Assembly (NCBI GenBank): GCA_011390085.1 | Contig: JAABTB010000040.1 | Span: 1-11,315 of the forward strand | Direction of reading: 5' to 3' | DNA length: 11,315 bases | From: Desulfobacula sp. | GTDB taxonomy: Bacteria > Desulfobacterota > Desulfobacteria > Desulfobacterales > Desulfobacteraceae | The notes under the pieces: model-generated | What the model saw: only the letters and a program-made list of their open reading frames with translations | Told to the model about the DNA's origin: nothing | Databases searched by the model: none | In this document: one piece after another, positions 1 to 8,010 of the stretch | How positions within the stretch are numbered: position 1 is the first letter of the stretch | Layout: the number at the start of each line of letters is the position of its first letter | Made by a program: the position numbers and the translations under genes

Positions 1-2
1 CC

Positions 3-2282
3 TATGACCGGTCCGATCTTATTCTCCGGGCACTAGGCACTCTGCGCCATGAGCTGGTCCTTGAAATGATCATTGTCTCCCTGGTGATCCTGATCTTTTT
101 ATGGCATATCCCCTCGGCCATCGTTCCCATCATCACCATCCCGGTGTCGGTCCTGTTTTCCTTTATTCCTCTCTATTTCATGGGAGTGACGGTCAATATC
201 ATGTCTCTGGCCGGCATTGCCATTTCCATCGGGGTCCTGGTGGACGGGGCTATTGTGGAGGTGGAAAACGCCTACAACAAGCTCTATCACTGGCAGGCCG
301 AGGGAAGGAAAGGGGATTTTCACAGGGTCCGCCTGGAAGCCTTGAAAGAAGTCGGCCCCTCGGTCTTTTTTTCACTTCTGATCATTGCCGTGGCCTTTGT
401 TCCGGTCTTTGCCCTGGTGGATCAGGAAGGACGGCTTTTCCGGCCCCTGGCCTTTTCAAAGAACCTGGCCATGGCCATTGCCGCCCTCCTGGCCATTTCC
501 CTGGACCCGGCCCTGAGGATGATGTTCGCCCGCATGGACCCCTTCCGTTTCCGGCCCCTGTGGCTGTCCAGGCTGGCCTCCGCCACCCTGGTCGGGACCT
601 ATTATGCCGAGGAAAAACATCCCATCAGCCGGACTATTTTCAAGGTCTATGAACCGGCCTGCCGCTTTGTCCTGAAATATCCCAAACAGGTGATCCTGGC
701 TTCCTTTGCCCTGGTGGCCTTAAGCATTCCCGTCTATCTGAAACTGGGCTCGGAATTCATGCCGCCCCTGCGGGAGGGAACCCTGCTCTTCATGCCCACC
801 ACCCTTCCGGGGCTGTCCGTGGCGGAAGCCCAACGGATCCTTCAAATCCAGGACCGGATACTCAAATCCTTTCCCGAAGTGGAACGGGTTTTCGGCAAAT
901 CCGGCCGGGCAGATACCTCCACGGACCCGGCGCCATTTTCCATGATGGAAACCACCATTGTCTTAAAACCGGAAACCGAGTGGCGGTCCAAGGACCGGTT
1001 TTATTCCGCCTGGGCGCCGGACTGGCTGAAAGCGGTTTTCCGCACGGTGGCGCCGGATCATATTTCCTATGAAGAACTTCTGGCGGAAATGGATACAAGG
1101 CTGGAGATACCGGGGGTCACCAGCCGGGGGGCCATGACCATGCCCATCAAGGCCAGGATTGACATGCTGTCCACGGGCATCCGGAGTCCCGTGGGCATCA
1201 AGATTTTCGGAGCGGATTTAAAAGAGATCGAGGACATCGGAAAACAGCTTGAAACCATCATCAATAGAATTCCCGGAACCCGCAGTGTTTTTGCCGAGCG
1301 GACCGCAGGCGGGTATTTCCTGGATTTTGAACCCCGCCGGGATCAGCTTGCCCGGTACGGCCTGACCATCGGCCAACTTCAAAGGGTCATCTCAACCGCT
1401 GTGGGCGGCGAAAACATCACCACCACCGTCGAAGGCCGGGAGCGGTATCCGGTCAATATCCGGTATCCCAGGGAACTGAGGGATAATATCGAACAGCTCC
1501 GGCGGATTCTGGTGCCCACGGCCACGGGGGCCCAGGTTCCCCTGGAGCAACTGGCCGATATCAATATGATCCAGGGGCCGTCCATGCTCCGGGACGAGAA
1601 CGGGTTTCTGTCCGGCTATGTCTTTGTCTATATGACGGGAAGGGATATCGGCGGATATGTGGAAGAGGCCAAGAACAAGGTAGGGGAACAGCTCATTCTT
1701 CCCACGGGCTATTCCCTCCAGTGGAGCGGCCAGTACGAGAATATGATCCGGGTGAAAGAGCGGATGAAAATCCTGATTCCCATTACCCTGGTTCTCATCT
1801 TCATTCTTTTGTACGCCAACACCCGGTCGGTTTTCAAATCCGGCCTGGTCATGCTGGCAGTGCCCTTTTCCGCCATCGGCGCCATCTGGCTCTTTTATTT
1901 TCTCGACTACAATGTCTCCATCGCCGCCTGGGTCGGCATGATCGCCCTCCTGGGGCTGGATGCGGAAACCGGGGTATTCATGCTTCTTTTCCTGGATTTG
2001 TCCTATGATGACGCCAAAAAGAAAAACCGGCTCAGGAATGTATTTGAACTGGATGAGGCCATTGTTCACGGCGCCGTAAAGCGGGTTCGGCCCAAGATGA
2101 TGACGGTGTGCGCCGCCTTTATGGGGCTTTTGCCCATCATGTGGTCCACCTCGGCCGGGTCCGATGTGATGAAGCGCATCGCCGCTCCCATGATCGGCGG
2201 GCTCGCAACCTCATTTATTCTGGAACTCCTGGTATACCCGGCTGTTTATAAACTGTGGAAAAAAAGAACGAATCAATTATAA
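3..2282 (+). CDS. cusA: Heavy-metal efflux RND transporter, CusA/CzcA family (5' end outside window)
   Basis: Inner-membrane proton-driven pump subunit of a tripartite Cus/Czc-type system that exports metal ions, probably Cu(I)/Ag(I), through a periplasmic adaptor and an outer-membrane channel. The frame is open from base 3, and the first ATG (66) lies inside a transmembrane segment, so the gene starts upstream. 759 residues are visible of roughly 1050 usual for the family. Seen: the IMSLAGIAI segment followed by VLVDGAIVEVEN (D81), LDAETG (E655) and RVRPKMMTV (K698), the places where CusA carries its proton-relay Asp, Glu and Lys. The periplasmic stretches RIDMLSTG (about 385-392) and GPSML (about 525-529) favour the CusA side of the family over CzcA. 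The loop at about residues 172-208 looks longer than in E. coli CusA. No lesion is seen. The substrate is inferred. The symbol denotes the family and is not a proven orthologue. Confidence 0.93.
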   Translation, partial: YDRSDLILRALGTLRHELVLEMIIVSLVILIFLWHIPSAIVPIITIPVSVLFSFIPLYFMGVTVNIMSLAGIAISIGVLVDGAIVEVENAYNKLYHWQAEGRKGDFHRVRLEALKEVGPSVFFSLLIIAVAFVPVFALVDQEGRLFRPLAFSKNLAMAIAALLAISLDPALRMMFARMDPFRFRPLWLSRLASATLVGTYYAEEKHPISRTIFKVYEPACRFVLKYPKQVILASFALVALSIPVYLKLGSEFMPPLREGTLLFMPTTLPGLSVAEAQRILQIQDRILKSFPEVERVFGKSGRADTSTDPAPFSMMETTIVLKPETEWRSKDRFYSAWAPDWLKAVFRTVAPDHISYEELLAEMDTRLEIPGVTSRGAMTMPIKARIDMLSTGIRSPVGIKIFGADLKEIEDIGKQLETIINRIPGTRSVFAERTAGGYFLDFEPRRDQLARYGLTIGQLQRVISTAVGGENITTTVEGRERYPVNIRYPRELRDNIEQLRRILVPTATGAQVPLEQLADINMIQGPSMLRDENGFLSGYVFVYMTGRDIGGYVEEAKNKVGEQLILPTGYSLQWSGQYENMIRVKERMKILIPITLVLIFILLYANTRSVFKSGLVMLAVPFSAIGAIWLFYFLDYNVSIAAWVGMIALLGLDAETGVFMLLFLDLSYDDAKKKNRLRNVFELDEAIVHGAVKRVRPKMMTVCAAFMGLLPIMWSTSAGSDVMKRIAAPMIGGLATSFILELLVYPAVYKLWKKRTNQL

Positions 2283-2306
2283 AACCAAAAACCTTAAGGA
2301 GGAAAC

Positions 2307-2771
2307 ATGAACACAAATCTGACAAAAATAACCGCAATGACGGCCCTTATCCTTTTAACGGCGCTGATCCATCCGGCCTTTGCCCAGGATCAGCCGGAAA
2401 AAGGACTCTTGATTGCTGAAAAAACCCTGGAAGGATACACCCTCAAATACAGCCTTCTGAACCTGGAAGAGAGAAAAGAGCTGATGAAGGGCATGGAAGG
2501 TATGAAAATGCACGGCATGAGCGACAGCCCCGACGTGACCCATCATCTTGTGGTTTATGTCAGAGGGGCGGACGGCAAACCCGTCACCGGGAAAATCGGC
2601 TTTAATATCACAAATCCCGACGGGACGCCCTTTAAGACCCTGACCATGGGCATGCAGGGCGGCTACGGCGCCGATGTCATGTTCAAGGCCAAAGGCATTT
2701 ATAAAATTCGGATGAAAGCCGTCATTGCCGGCAAAACCATTGATGACGAGATCACTTATGAAGTGAAGTAA
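2307..2771 (+). CDS. Exported Met/His-rich small protein, putative periplasmic metal-binding protein
   Basis: 154 residues. A strong Shine-Dalgarno (TAAGGAGG, 2295-2302) fixes the ATG. The N-terminus is a classical Sec signal peptide: Lys7, hydrophobic core about 9-22, and AFA before a likely cut after residue 26. The mature part has a Met/His cluster (M60, M63, M66, M68, H69, M71, then H79 H80) followed by a probably beta-rich domain (THHLVVYV, DGKPVTGK, PDGTPF, GGYGADVMF, GIYKIRM) that recalls small Ig-like periplasmic proteins of the YtkA/FixH/DUF4198 type; I cannot assign the family firmly. It lies 24 bases after the efflux pump gene on the same strand, so it is probably co-transcribed. 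Inference: it binds or delivers Cu(I)/Ag(I) in the periplasm for the pump, as CusF does, though no CusF-like sequence is recognised. It is the last gene before the convergent jet operon. Confidence 0.8.
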   Translation: MNTNLTKITAMTALILLTALIHPAFAQDQPEKGLLIAEKTLEGYTLKYSLLNLEERKELMKGMEGMKMHGMSDSPDVTHHLVVYVRGADGKPVTGKIGFNITNPDGTPFKTLTMGMQGGYGADVMFKAKGIYKIRMKAVIAGKTIDDEITYEVK

Positions 2772-2772
2772 T

Positions 2773-2809
2773 AAAAAACGCCGGAGCATTTATAGGAAAA
2801 ATGCTCCGG
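2773..2809 (-). terminator. Intrinsic terminator of the jet operon, overlapping the jetD stop
   Basis: Perfect 11-bp inverted repeat, arms 2781-2791 and 2799-2809 (CCGGAGCATTT and its complement), loop of 7 bases. Read on the minus strand it is followed after two bases by six T (2778-2773), the standard Rho-independent layout. On the plus strand the hairpin is followed by a mixed sequence (AGAATTGTTGG) with no U tract, so it should stop the plus-strand metal operon poorly or only indirectly. The jetD stop codon (2792-2790) lies at the loop/3'-arm boundary, and the 5' arm encodes the final SGAF residues. Confidence 0.88.
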
Positions 2810-4025
2810 AGAATTGTTGGTATGTGACATCCTGGATTTTTTGAATATTTTCCAGCACCCTGCGGACCTGTGTAAAAGAGATACGTTCCTGCTCCAGCCG
2901 CAAGGACGGGGCATGAAAATTCTTTCGCAGGGCATCATAGACAAAGGCCTCTTCTGCCGTCAGAAGGGAAAGGTCCCGGCCGACAGGAGAAGGTTCACGG
3001 CCCCAGAGGGCTTTATGGGAAAACAGGGTGGCTTCATCCATAAGGAAGGAGCGGGTCTGGGGGAAATAATGCCGAATCTGGTTAATCATTGCAAAACCGT
3101 GGGTGTCGATGTCGCCCCAGTACCAGATCGGTTTATCCTTCATCCAGCGGGCATTAGAAAGTACAGCCAGGCTGTACCCCAATCCGAAGATGACCAGGGC
3201 TCTGGGAAAAGGCGGAAAGGCCAGGCCGTTGATTTCGTTTTCCACGATAAAAATGGTGTCAGGCTTTATGGGCAGGTTATTAAACTCATTTGCCGGTATT
3301 TCCAGATCGGACAAACCCATGAGGGTGAACCCCGGATCAAGAAACCGGAACCGGATACGGGCGGGTTTGGAGACAAATCCGAAACGGGTTTCAAAGGCCG
3401 CAGGTCCCTGAGCCTGTTGGTTTACGGCATCGCCCGGCAGAACGCGGGCGAGAAGCTTTACAAGCCAGGCTTTATGGTTTTCAATGAATTTGGTATCAAC
3501 ACCCGGAATTTCCAGTTGCCGAAGATAAATGTTGGGACAGGGATTGTTTTTCAGATAGGAGACAATGGCCAATAGTTCGTCCCAGACTGCGGCATGATGT
3601 AGCACAGCCAGCGGTTTTTCAATTAAAAGAGCTTCAAGTTCAGGGCAGCAGGCAGTTATTTTTTTAAAAAGCATCTGATATTGATGGGCCTCCCTGGTTT
3701 TTCCAAGATAGGACAGGATATCGTCCAGGGTCCTGAAAATGACGGCCTTGGGGATTCTGTTTCTTCCCAGAGTCCGGTGGTTGAATTCGTACCATTCAAT
3801 GTCAAAGCCTTTCTTATCCGGTTTTGCGGCATGGCCGGCCATATGCTCGATCCAGGTGCGGGCCGCATCAAACTGGTGGATGAGTTCGTCGGCGGTCGGG
3901 TATTTCAAGAGGATGAGCAGCGGCTCGAAGGGGCAATGGCCGGCGCATTGGGCAAGGATCTCACCTTTATTCCACTTTTTTACAAGCCGGATTCTGATAT
4001 CCTTGTCGTGAGTCCAGGGCGTCAT
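2790..4025 (-). CDS. jetD: Wadjet type I nuclease subunit JetD (DUF3322 + DUF2220, Toprim)
   Basis: 411 residues. In the Wadjet family this subunit is a dimeric, topoisomerase-VI-A-like Toprim nuclease that cuts plasmid DNA captured by the JetABC motor; it is the equivalent of MksG. Seen: N-terminal DUF3322-like half (about 1-190, e.g. WTHDKDIRIRLVKKWNKGE), then a DUF2220/Toprim half. The metal-binding acidic residues are present: the Glu of the first motif in IFIVENEINGLAF (E262), the DxD in WYWGDIDTHGF (D305, D307), and the conserved RLEQERI near the C-terminus (E378, E381). No key residue is missing and the length is normal. The start overlaps the jetC stop by ATGA (4 bases). The upstream bases are only A/G-rich, without a clear Shine-Dalgarno, so translational coupling to jetC is likely. 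The gene ends inside the operon terminator. Confidence 0.94.
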   Translation of the reverse strand: MTPWTHDKDIRIRLVKKWNKGEILAQCAGHCPFEPLLILLKYPTADELIHQFDAARTWIEHMAGHAAKPDKKGFDIEWYEFNHRTLGRNRIPKAVIFRTLDDILSYLGKTREAHQYQMLFKKITACCPELEALLIEKPLAVLHHAAVWDELLAIVSYLKNNPCPNIYLRQLEIPGVDTKFIENHKAWLVKLLARVLPGDAVNQQAQGPAAFETRFGFVSKPARIRFRFLDPGFTLMGLSDLEIPANEFNNLPIKPDTIFIVENEINGLAFPPFPRALVIFGLGYSLAVLSNARWMKDKPIWYWGDIDTHGFAMINQIRHYFPQTRSFLMDEATLFSHKALWGREPSPVGRDLSLLTAEEAFVYDALRKNFHAPSLRLEQERISFTQVRRVLENIQKIQDVTYQQFSGAFFL

Positions 4026-7000
4026 TCTTTTTCTTTTCGCTCTTTGCGGTATTCCCGGACGGTCATGTTCCGGAGCTGGGACTCCCGACCATCCTGGCTG
4101 TAGACCAGGCCCACGGCAGACACATAGGGCTCGATGATATGGATTTTCTGCAGGGGCGTAATGATGAGAAGCTGGAGATTCAGCTTTTTAAATAATTCCA
4201 GGCTGTACCGGGTGGATTCGTCGGACCCCCGGCCAAAGGCTTCGTCAATGGCCACAAACCGGAAGGTCCGGGAGCGGACAGCGCCCCACTCCAAACCGAA
4301 TTGGTAGGCAAGGCTTGCGGCCAGAATCGTATAGGCCAGTTTTTCCTTCTGCCCGCCGGACTTTCCGCCCGAATCCGTATAATGCTCATATTCACTCTGA
4401 TCTTCCCGCCAGCGTTCGGATGCGGCAAATACAAACCAGTTGCGGACATCCGTGACTTTCCGGCTCCATCGCCGGTCGATATCGCTGATGCCCTCCCGTC
4501 CCCGGAACCGTTCGATCACCGACCGAACCTGCATGAATTTGCTTTCAGAATAATGATCCTCGTCCGACCCGGTCAGGGCGCCTTCGGTGCAGGCCCGGAG
4601 TTGGTGCTGAAAATCACGGATCTCCACATCCGGGTTGAGCTGGGCCTCAAGAATGATATACCGGCCAGGATTGTATTCAATATCCGATAAAGACTGGTTG
4701 ATCCGGTCGATGCGTTCCCGGATGGTCTCCCGTTCGCGCAGGAGCTGGGACTGGAAATTTGCGACTTCACGGATGGTATTTTCATTGAGCAGTTCCTTGA
4801 ACCGCTGCTCAAATCTCGGCAGGTTGTCGGTCTGAAGTTTTTCCAGCATGGCTTCGTATTCCGGGCCCGAGGCCACGGAATCATCGACTTCACGGGTCTC
4901 CAGAGGAAAATCCCGGCGATAGCCGTGCATGGCTTTAATGATCCGGTCTTCAAGGGTGCGGATCCGTTTGTCCAGGCTGTCGATGCGGTCCTGAATAATT
5001 TTACGCAGCTCTTTTTCACGTCCGTCACAGGATTCAATAGTTAATGTGTGTTTTTCGAGTTCTTTGACCCGCATGGCCTCCAACTGTTTGATCAAAGGAT
5101 GGACCCGGCCGGATTCCATGGTTTTCCAGACCGACAGATCCTGATCGCAGGCTTGAATACCCAGTCGGGCCTGCTCCTGTTTTTCCTCGTTTTTGGACAG
5201 GGTGTCCCTGGCCTGTTTTAAATCCTGCTCTGTTTCATTGATCTCTGTTTCAAGGGTTTCAAGCTGGTGCTCAAGTGTTTTGAGAATATCCGAAGCCGCC
5301 TCCAGTTGTTTTTTCTCCTCTTCCAGCCGTGACATATCCAAGGTGACCGATTTCCAGTCCAGATCGCTGAAATCCAGGAAGTCGCCAAGCCGGACCAGGT
5401 TTGTAAGGTTGTCCTGAAGGTCTTTTTTCTGCCGGTCCAAATTTGAAATCAGGTCAGCCAAAGCCTGCATCTTTTTTTCCAATTCCCGGCAATGCTGTTT
5501 CAGGGTTTTAATTTTGGCTTGATTGGTCCAGCCCAGGATATAATGGGACCGGTCTTTGATATCCCTGCGATCGTCTTTTTCATGGCGCTTGCCGCCGGAT
5601 CTGATCTGGCCTGCCTCGGTCACGGCCTGGGGCTCCCGGTGAAACTGCCGGATATCGGTGCAGCAGGCATAATCAAACCGGTCGGCCAGTTCCCTTTCCA
5701 GCCAGTCATAAAAAGGGGAATCCGGTTTGATGGACAGTTTTTTGACCAGGGACTCGGGATGAAGGTCATAGGCCGCTTCTTTGCCTTCCATACGGACCAG
5801 GTAATATACCAGTCGCCCTTTCAGATGGGTGGTATCCACCCAGGCCGCCACATCCTTATAATAGGTCTCAGACACCAGCAAAGAGAGACCGAAATTGTGA
5901 AGCAGGCGTTCAGCCGACCCTTCCCAGACTTTCGCCTCTTCTCTGACCTGGATCAGCTCCCCGGCAAAGGGCAAGGCATTTTCATGAAGTTTAAGGTGGG
6001 TGCACAGATCATTCCGGATACGGATCTGTTGGGCATGGATATTGCTTTTTCGCCGGGACAGGGATTCCAGCTCTAGCGCCAGTTCATCATGGTCTGCTTT
6101 CAGGTTCCTGAATTCAACCTCGGCATCGGTGCGCCGGTTTTGCAGGTCCGCGTCTTTTTGTTTTAGAATGTGTTGCCGGTTCTGGATCTGTTGGGCATTA
6201 TCATCAAAATCATCGCGGGTATTCACCACTTTCAGGGGCAAATTCAAGGCTAAGTCCGCATACCGGTTCGCCTGGCCCTGTCGTTTTTCCTTTTCCCGGC
6301 TTAAGCGATAAATTTCCGATCTGATTCGTTCCAGGCGGTCACCGCCGTTTTCAGCAATGGCCTGTTTCAGATCGTCCCGTCCGCCCATCTGTTCCTGGCG
6401 TTTGAAATCCAGGGTGTTGATTTTTCGCTCCAGGCGGCCCTGTTCATCGCCCAATAGTTTTAACCGTTTTTTGAACAACACCCTTTTGTGAAAGGCAAAA
6501 AATGGGGTCAGGCCTTCCCGGAATTCCCGCAATTGATTTTTTTCATGGGTCAACAATGTCTGCTTTTTGCAGTCATCTACCAGGGGTGTCAGGCGTTCGA
6601 TCTGATGCTTGGCCCGGATGACGGCATCATGGGCCCGGCTCAGGTCGTCAAAATGATGGATCAACGCCTCCATGCGGGGCAGAACGTCAAAGGGTTCCAG
6701 CATGTGTTCCCGGACAAAATCCGTCAGATTGCCTACGGATTTCATGGAAACCGTTTGGTGAAACAGGGCCAGGGCCTGTTCGGTTTCAATGCCGAACCGT
6801 CGCCTGAAGGCAGCCCCGTATTTGGGGAAGCTATCGAAGACCTCGGTTTTGGAGAGTTTTTTCAGGCGTTTTTTAAGCCGGCTGATCTCCGGGCCGAAAT
6901 CGCTGAAATGTTCGGCAATGGATAAGGCCCTGTCCGCGACCAGGTAAAACCGGTCGGGCTGGCCATGACTTTCCCTGAGCCAGAACACCTGGGCCAGGGT

Positions 7001-7396
7001 CACTTCCTGGACATAGCCTTGGTTCTTAAACACACCCAGGATCACGGAAAAACTGTTGTGATCCCGTAGGGCAACGGATTTGGATGCATGGCCGGCATCA
7101 CTGCGTTCAGACTTGTAATAGCCCAGCACATAGGAGCGGAGGCTGCGCTCCCGGACATCGGCCCCGGCCGCTTTGTTATAGGCCACCCGGTTAGCCGGGA
7201 CCAGCAAGGTGGTCACGGCATCCACCAGGGTGGATTTGCCTGAACCGATATCCCCCGTTAAAAGTCCGTTCCGGCTTTGAAGATCCAGGCGCCAGACCTT
7301 TTTATGAAAGGTACCCCAGTTAAAAACCTCCAGGGTCTGCAAACGGAACCCGGCCAGGCTGTCGTCTGATGAAAAATCAAGAAATTCCTGCTCCAT
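4022..7396 (-). CDS. jetC: Wadjet type I SMC-like ATPase JetC (MksB/MukB-like)
   Basis: 1124 residues. SMC-family motor of the Wadjet complex; it dimerises, binds ATP between heads and extrudes DNA loops, which lets the complex sense small closed circles. Seen: Walker A GDIGSGKS at 48-55 (K54, S55), ABC signature KSGGQKEK (S1013-Q1016), Walker B FRFVAIDEAF with D1051 and catalytic E1052, followed by a D-loop-like GRGSDES. Between the heads are two long heptad-rich coiled coils (about 255-470 and 625-830) separated by a folded central region (about 475-625) that should contain the hinge. All ATPase motifs are intact. The start overlaps the jetB stop by one base (TGATG), and an AAGGAGA Shine-Dalgarno lies in the 3' end of jetB. 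The charged tail (RKERKEKE) runs into jetD. A housekeeping MukB or SbcC is less likely given the jetA, jetB and jetD neighbours. Confidence 0.96.
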   Translation of the reverse strand: MEQEFLDFSSDDSLAGFRLQTLEVFNWGTFHKKVWRLDLQSRNGLLTGDIGSGKSTLVDAVTTLLVPANRVAYNKAAGADVRERSLRSYVLGYYKSERSDAGHASKSVALRDHNSFSVILGVFKNQGYVQEVTLAQVFWLRESHGQPDRFYLVADRALSIAEHFSDFGPEISRLKKRLKKLSKTEVFDSFPKYGAAFRRRFGIETEQALALFHQTVSMKSVGNLTDFVREHMLEPFDVLPRMEALIHHFDDLSRAHDAVIRAKHQIERLTPLVDDCKKQTLLTHEKNQLREFREGLTPFFAFHKRVLFKKRLKLLGDEQGRLERKINTLDFKRQEQMGGRDDLKQAIAENGGDRLERIRSEIYRLSREKEKRQGQANRYADLALNLPLKVVNTRDDFDDNAQQIQNRQHILKQKDADLQNRRTDAEVEFRNLKADHDELALELESLSRRKSNIHAQQIRIRNDLCTHLKLHENALPFAGELIQVREEAKVWEGSAERLLHNFGLSLLVSETYYKDVAAWVDTTHLKGRLVYYLVRMEGKEAAYDLHPESLVKKLSIKPDSPFYDWLERELADRFDYACCTDIRQFHREPQAVTEAGQIRSGGKRHEKDDRRDIKDRSHYILGWTNQAKIKTLKQHCRELEKKMQALADLISNLDRQKKDLQDNLTNLVRLGDFLDFSDLDWKSVTLDMSRLEEEKKQLEAASDILKTLEHQLETLETEINETEQDLKQARDTLSKNEEKQEQARLGIQACDQDLSVWKTMESGRVHPLIKQLEAMRVKELEKHTLTIESCDGREKELRKIIQDRIDSLDKRIRTLEDRIIKAMHGYRRDFPLETREVDDSVASGPEYEAMLEKLQTDNLPRFEQRFKELLNENTIREVANFQSQLLRERETIRERIDRINQSLSDIEYNPGRYIILEAQLNPDVEIRDFQHQLRACTEGALTGSDEDHYSESKFMQVRSVIERFRGREGISDIDRRWSRKVTDVRNWFVFAASERWREDQSEYEHYTDSGGKSGGQKEKLAYTILAASLAYQFGLEWGAVRSRTFRFVAIDEAFGRGSDESTRYSLELFKKLNLQLLIITPLQKIHIIEPYVSAVGLVYSQDGRESQLRNMTVREYRKERKEKE

Positions 7397-8007
7397 CAGT
7401 CCGTCTCCTTCAGACTGTCCGAGTCCGCCATACGCTTTTCCTGATATTCCCTGAGCCGGTCATCCAATTCATGAAGCCATTGAGCGTCCACAAAGGCTTT
7501 TAAAATACGGATGACTTCAATCTTGTCCTTCTGGCCTTTCAGATGCCGGATAAACCCCAGATCGACAATTTTGTTCAGGTAGATATGGATTTTGTCCAGC
7601 AGACGGGCTTCATTGCCAGTGGATGGAAAGAACACCTTTACCATATCGGCAATATCTTCCACCGATAAAATGAGCCGGTTATCCTCCCCTGATGCATCGC
7701 TTTCAGCCAGCTTTTTCCTTAGAAGCGCTATGATCAGGCTCACGGGATAAGACAATGGCCTGCGACCCACCAGTCGGGGAAGAGGGTCTTCGCCTTCCTC
7801 CGGTTCCCGGGTTTTCAGCCAGGCATATCCTTCGGAAGCATCCAGCACCAGATCCAGACCCAGGACCCGCACATAATCCTGGATCACGACCTGACAGTCT
7901 TCCAGAATCTGCCAGAGTTTTTCATCATTTTCCCGGAACACCACCCCTTTCATCAGTTCGATGAGGGGCTTTGAGATATTCTGAGGAGGGCTACCCGTTA
8001 CATCCAT
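7396..8007 (-). CDS. jetB: Wadjet type I subunit JetB (DUF4194, MksE-like)
   Basis: 203 residues. Small regulatory subunit that binds the kleisin JetA, comparable to MukE/MksE (tandem winged-helix/KITE proteins), and helps hold DNA on the SMC heads. Seen: soluble and helix-rich, with segments typical of DUF4194: a central block around VLGLDLVLDASEGYAWLK, then RRPLSYPVSLIIALLRKKL, and a C-terminal winged-helix-like part with LGFIRHLKG and EVIRILKAFVDAQWL, then an acidic tail. No catalytic motif is expected. The ATG at 8007 has an AGGTG Shine-Dalgarno overlapping the end of jetA (8012-8017) and starts three bases after the jetA stop. Assignment rests on resemblance plus position between a DUF3375 gene and the SMC gene; this subunit diverges faster than JetC, so sequence alone would be weaker. 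Confidence 0.9.
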   Translation of the reverse strand: MDVTGSPPQNISKPLIELMKGVVFRENDEKLWQILEDCQVVIQDYVRVLGLDLVLDASEGYAWLKTREPEEGEDPLPRLVGRRPLSYPVSLIIALLRKKLAESDASGEDNRLILSVEDIADMVKVFFPSTGNEARLLDKIHIYLNKIVDLGFIRHLKGQKDKIEVIRILKAFVDAQWLHELDDRLREYQEKRMADSDSLKETD

Positions 8008-8010
8008 GGT

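Noticed and set aside
1392..2069. Long minus-strand open frame (225 codons) inside the efflux pump gene
   Set aside because: It is opposite conserved RND sequence, has biased His/Gly/Asp composition typical of antisense frames and no recognisable domain.
2814..3575. Plus-strand frame of 253 codons antisense to jetD
   Set aside because: jetD on the other strand has clear Toprim motifs throughout; this frame has no family features and starts in the terminator area without a Shine-Dalgarno.
5492..6076. Plus-strand frame of 194 codons antisense to jetC
   Set aside because: It is a shadow of the jetC hinge/coiled-coil region, with low-quality composition and no motif.
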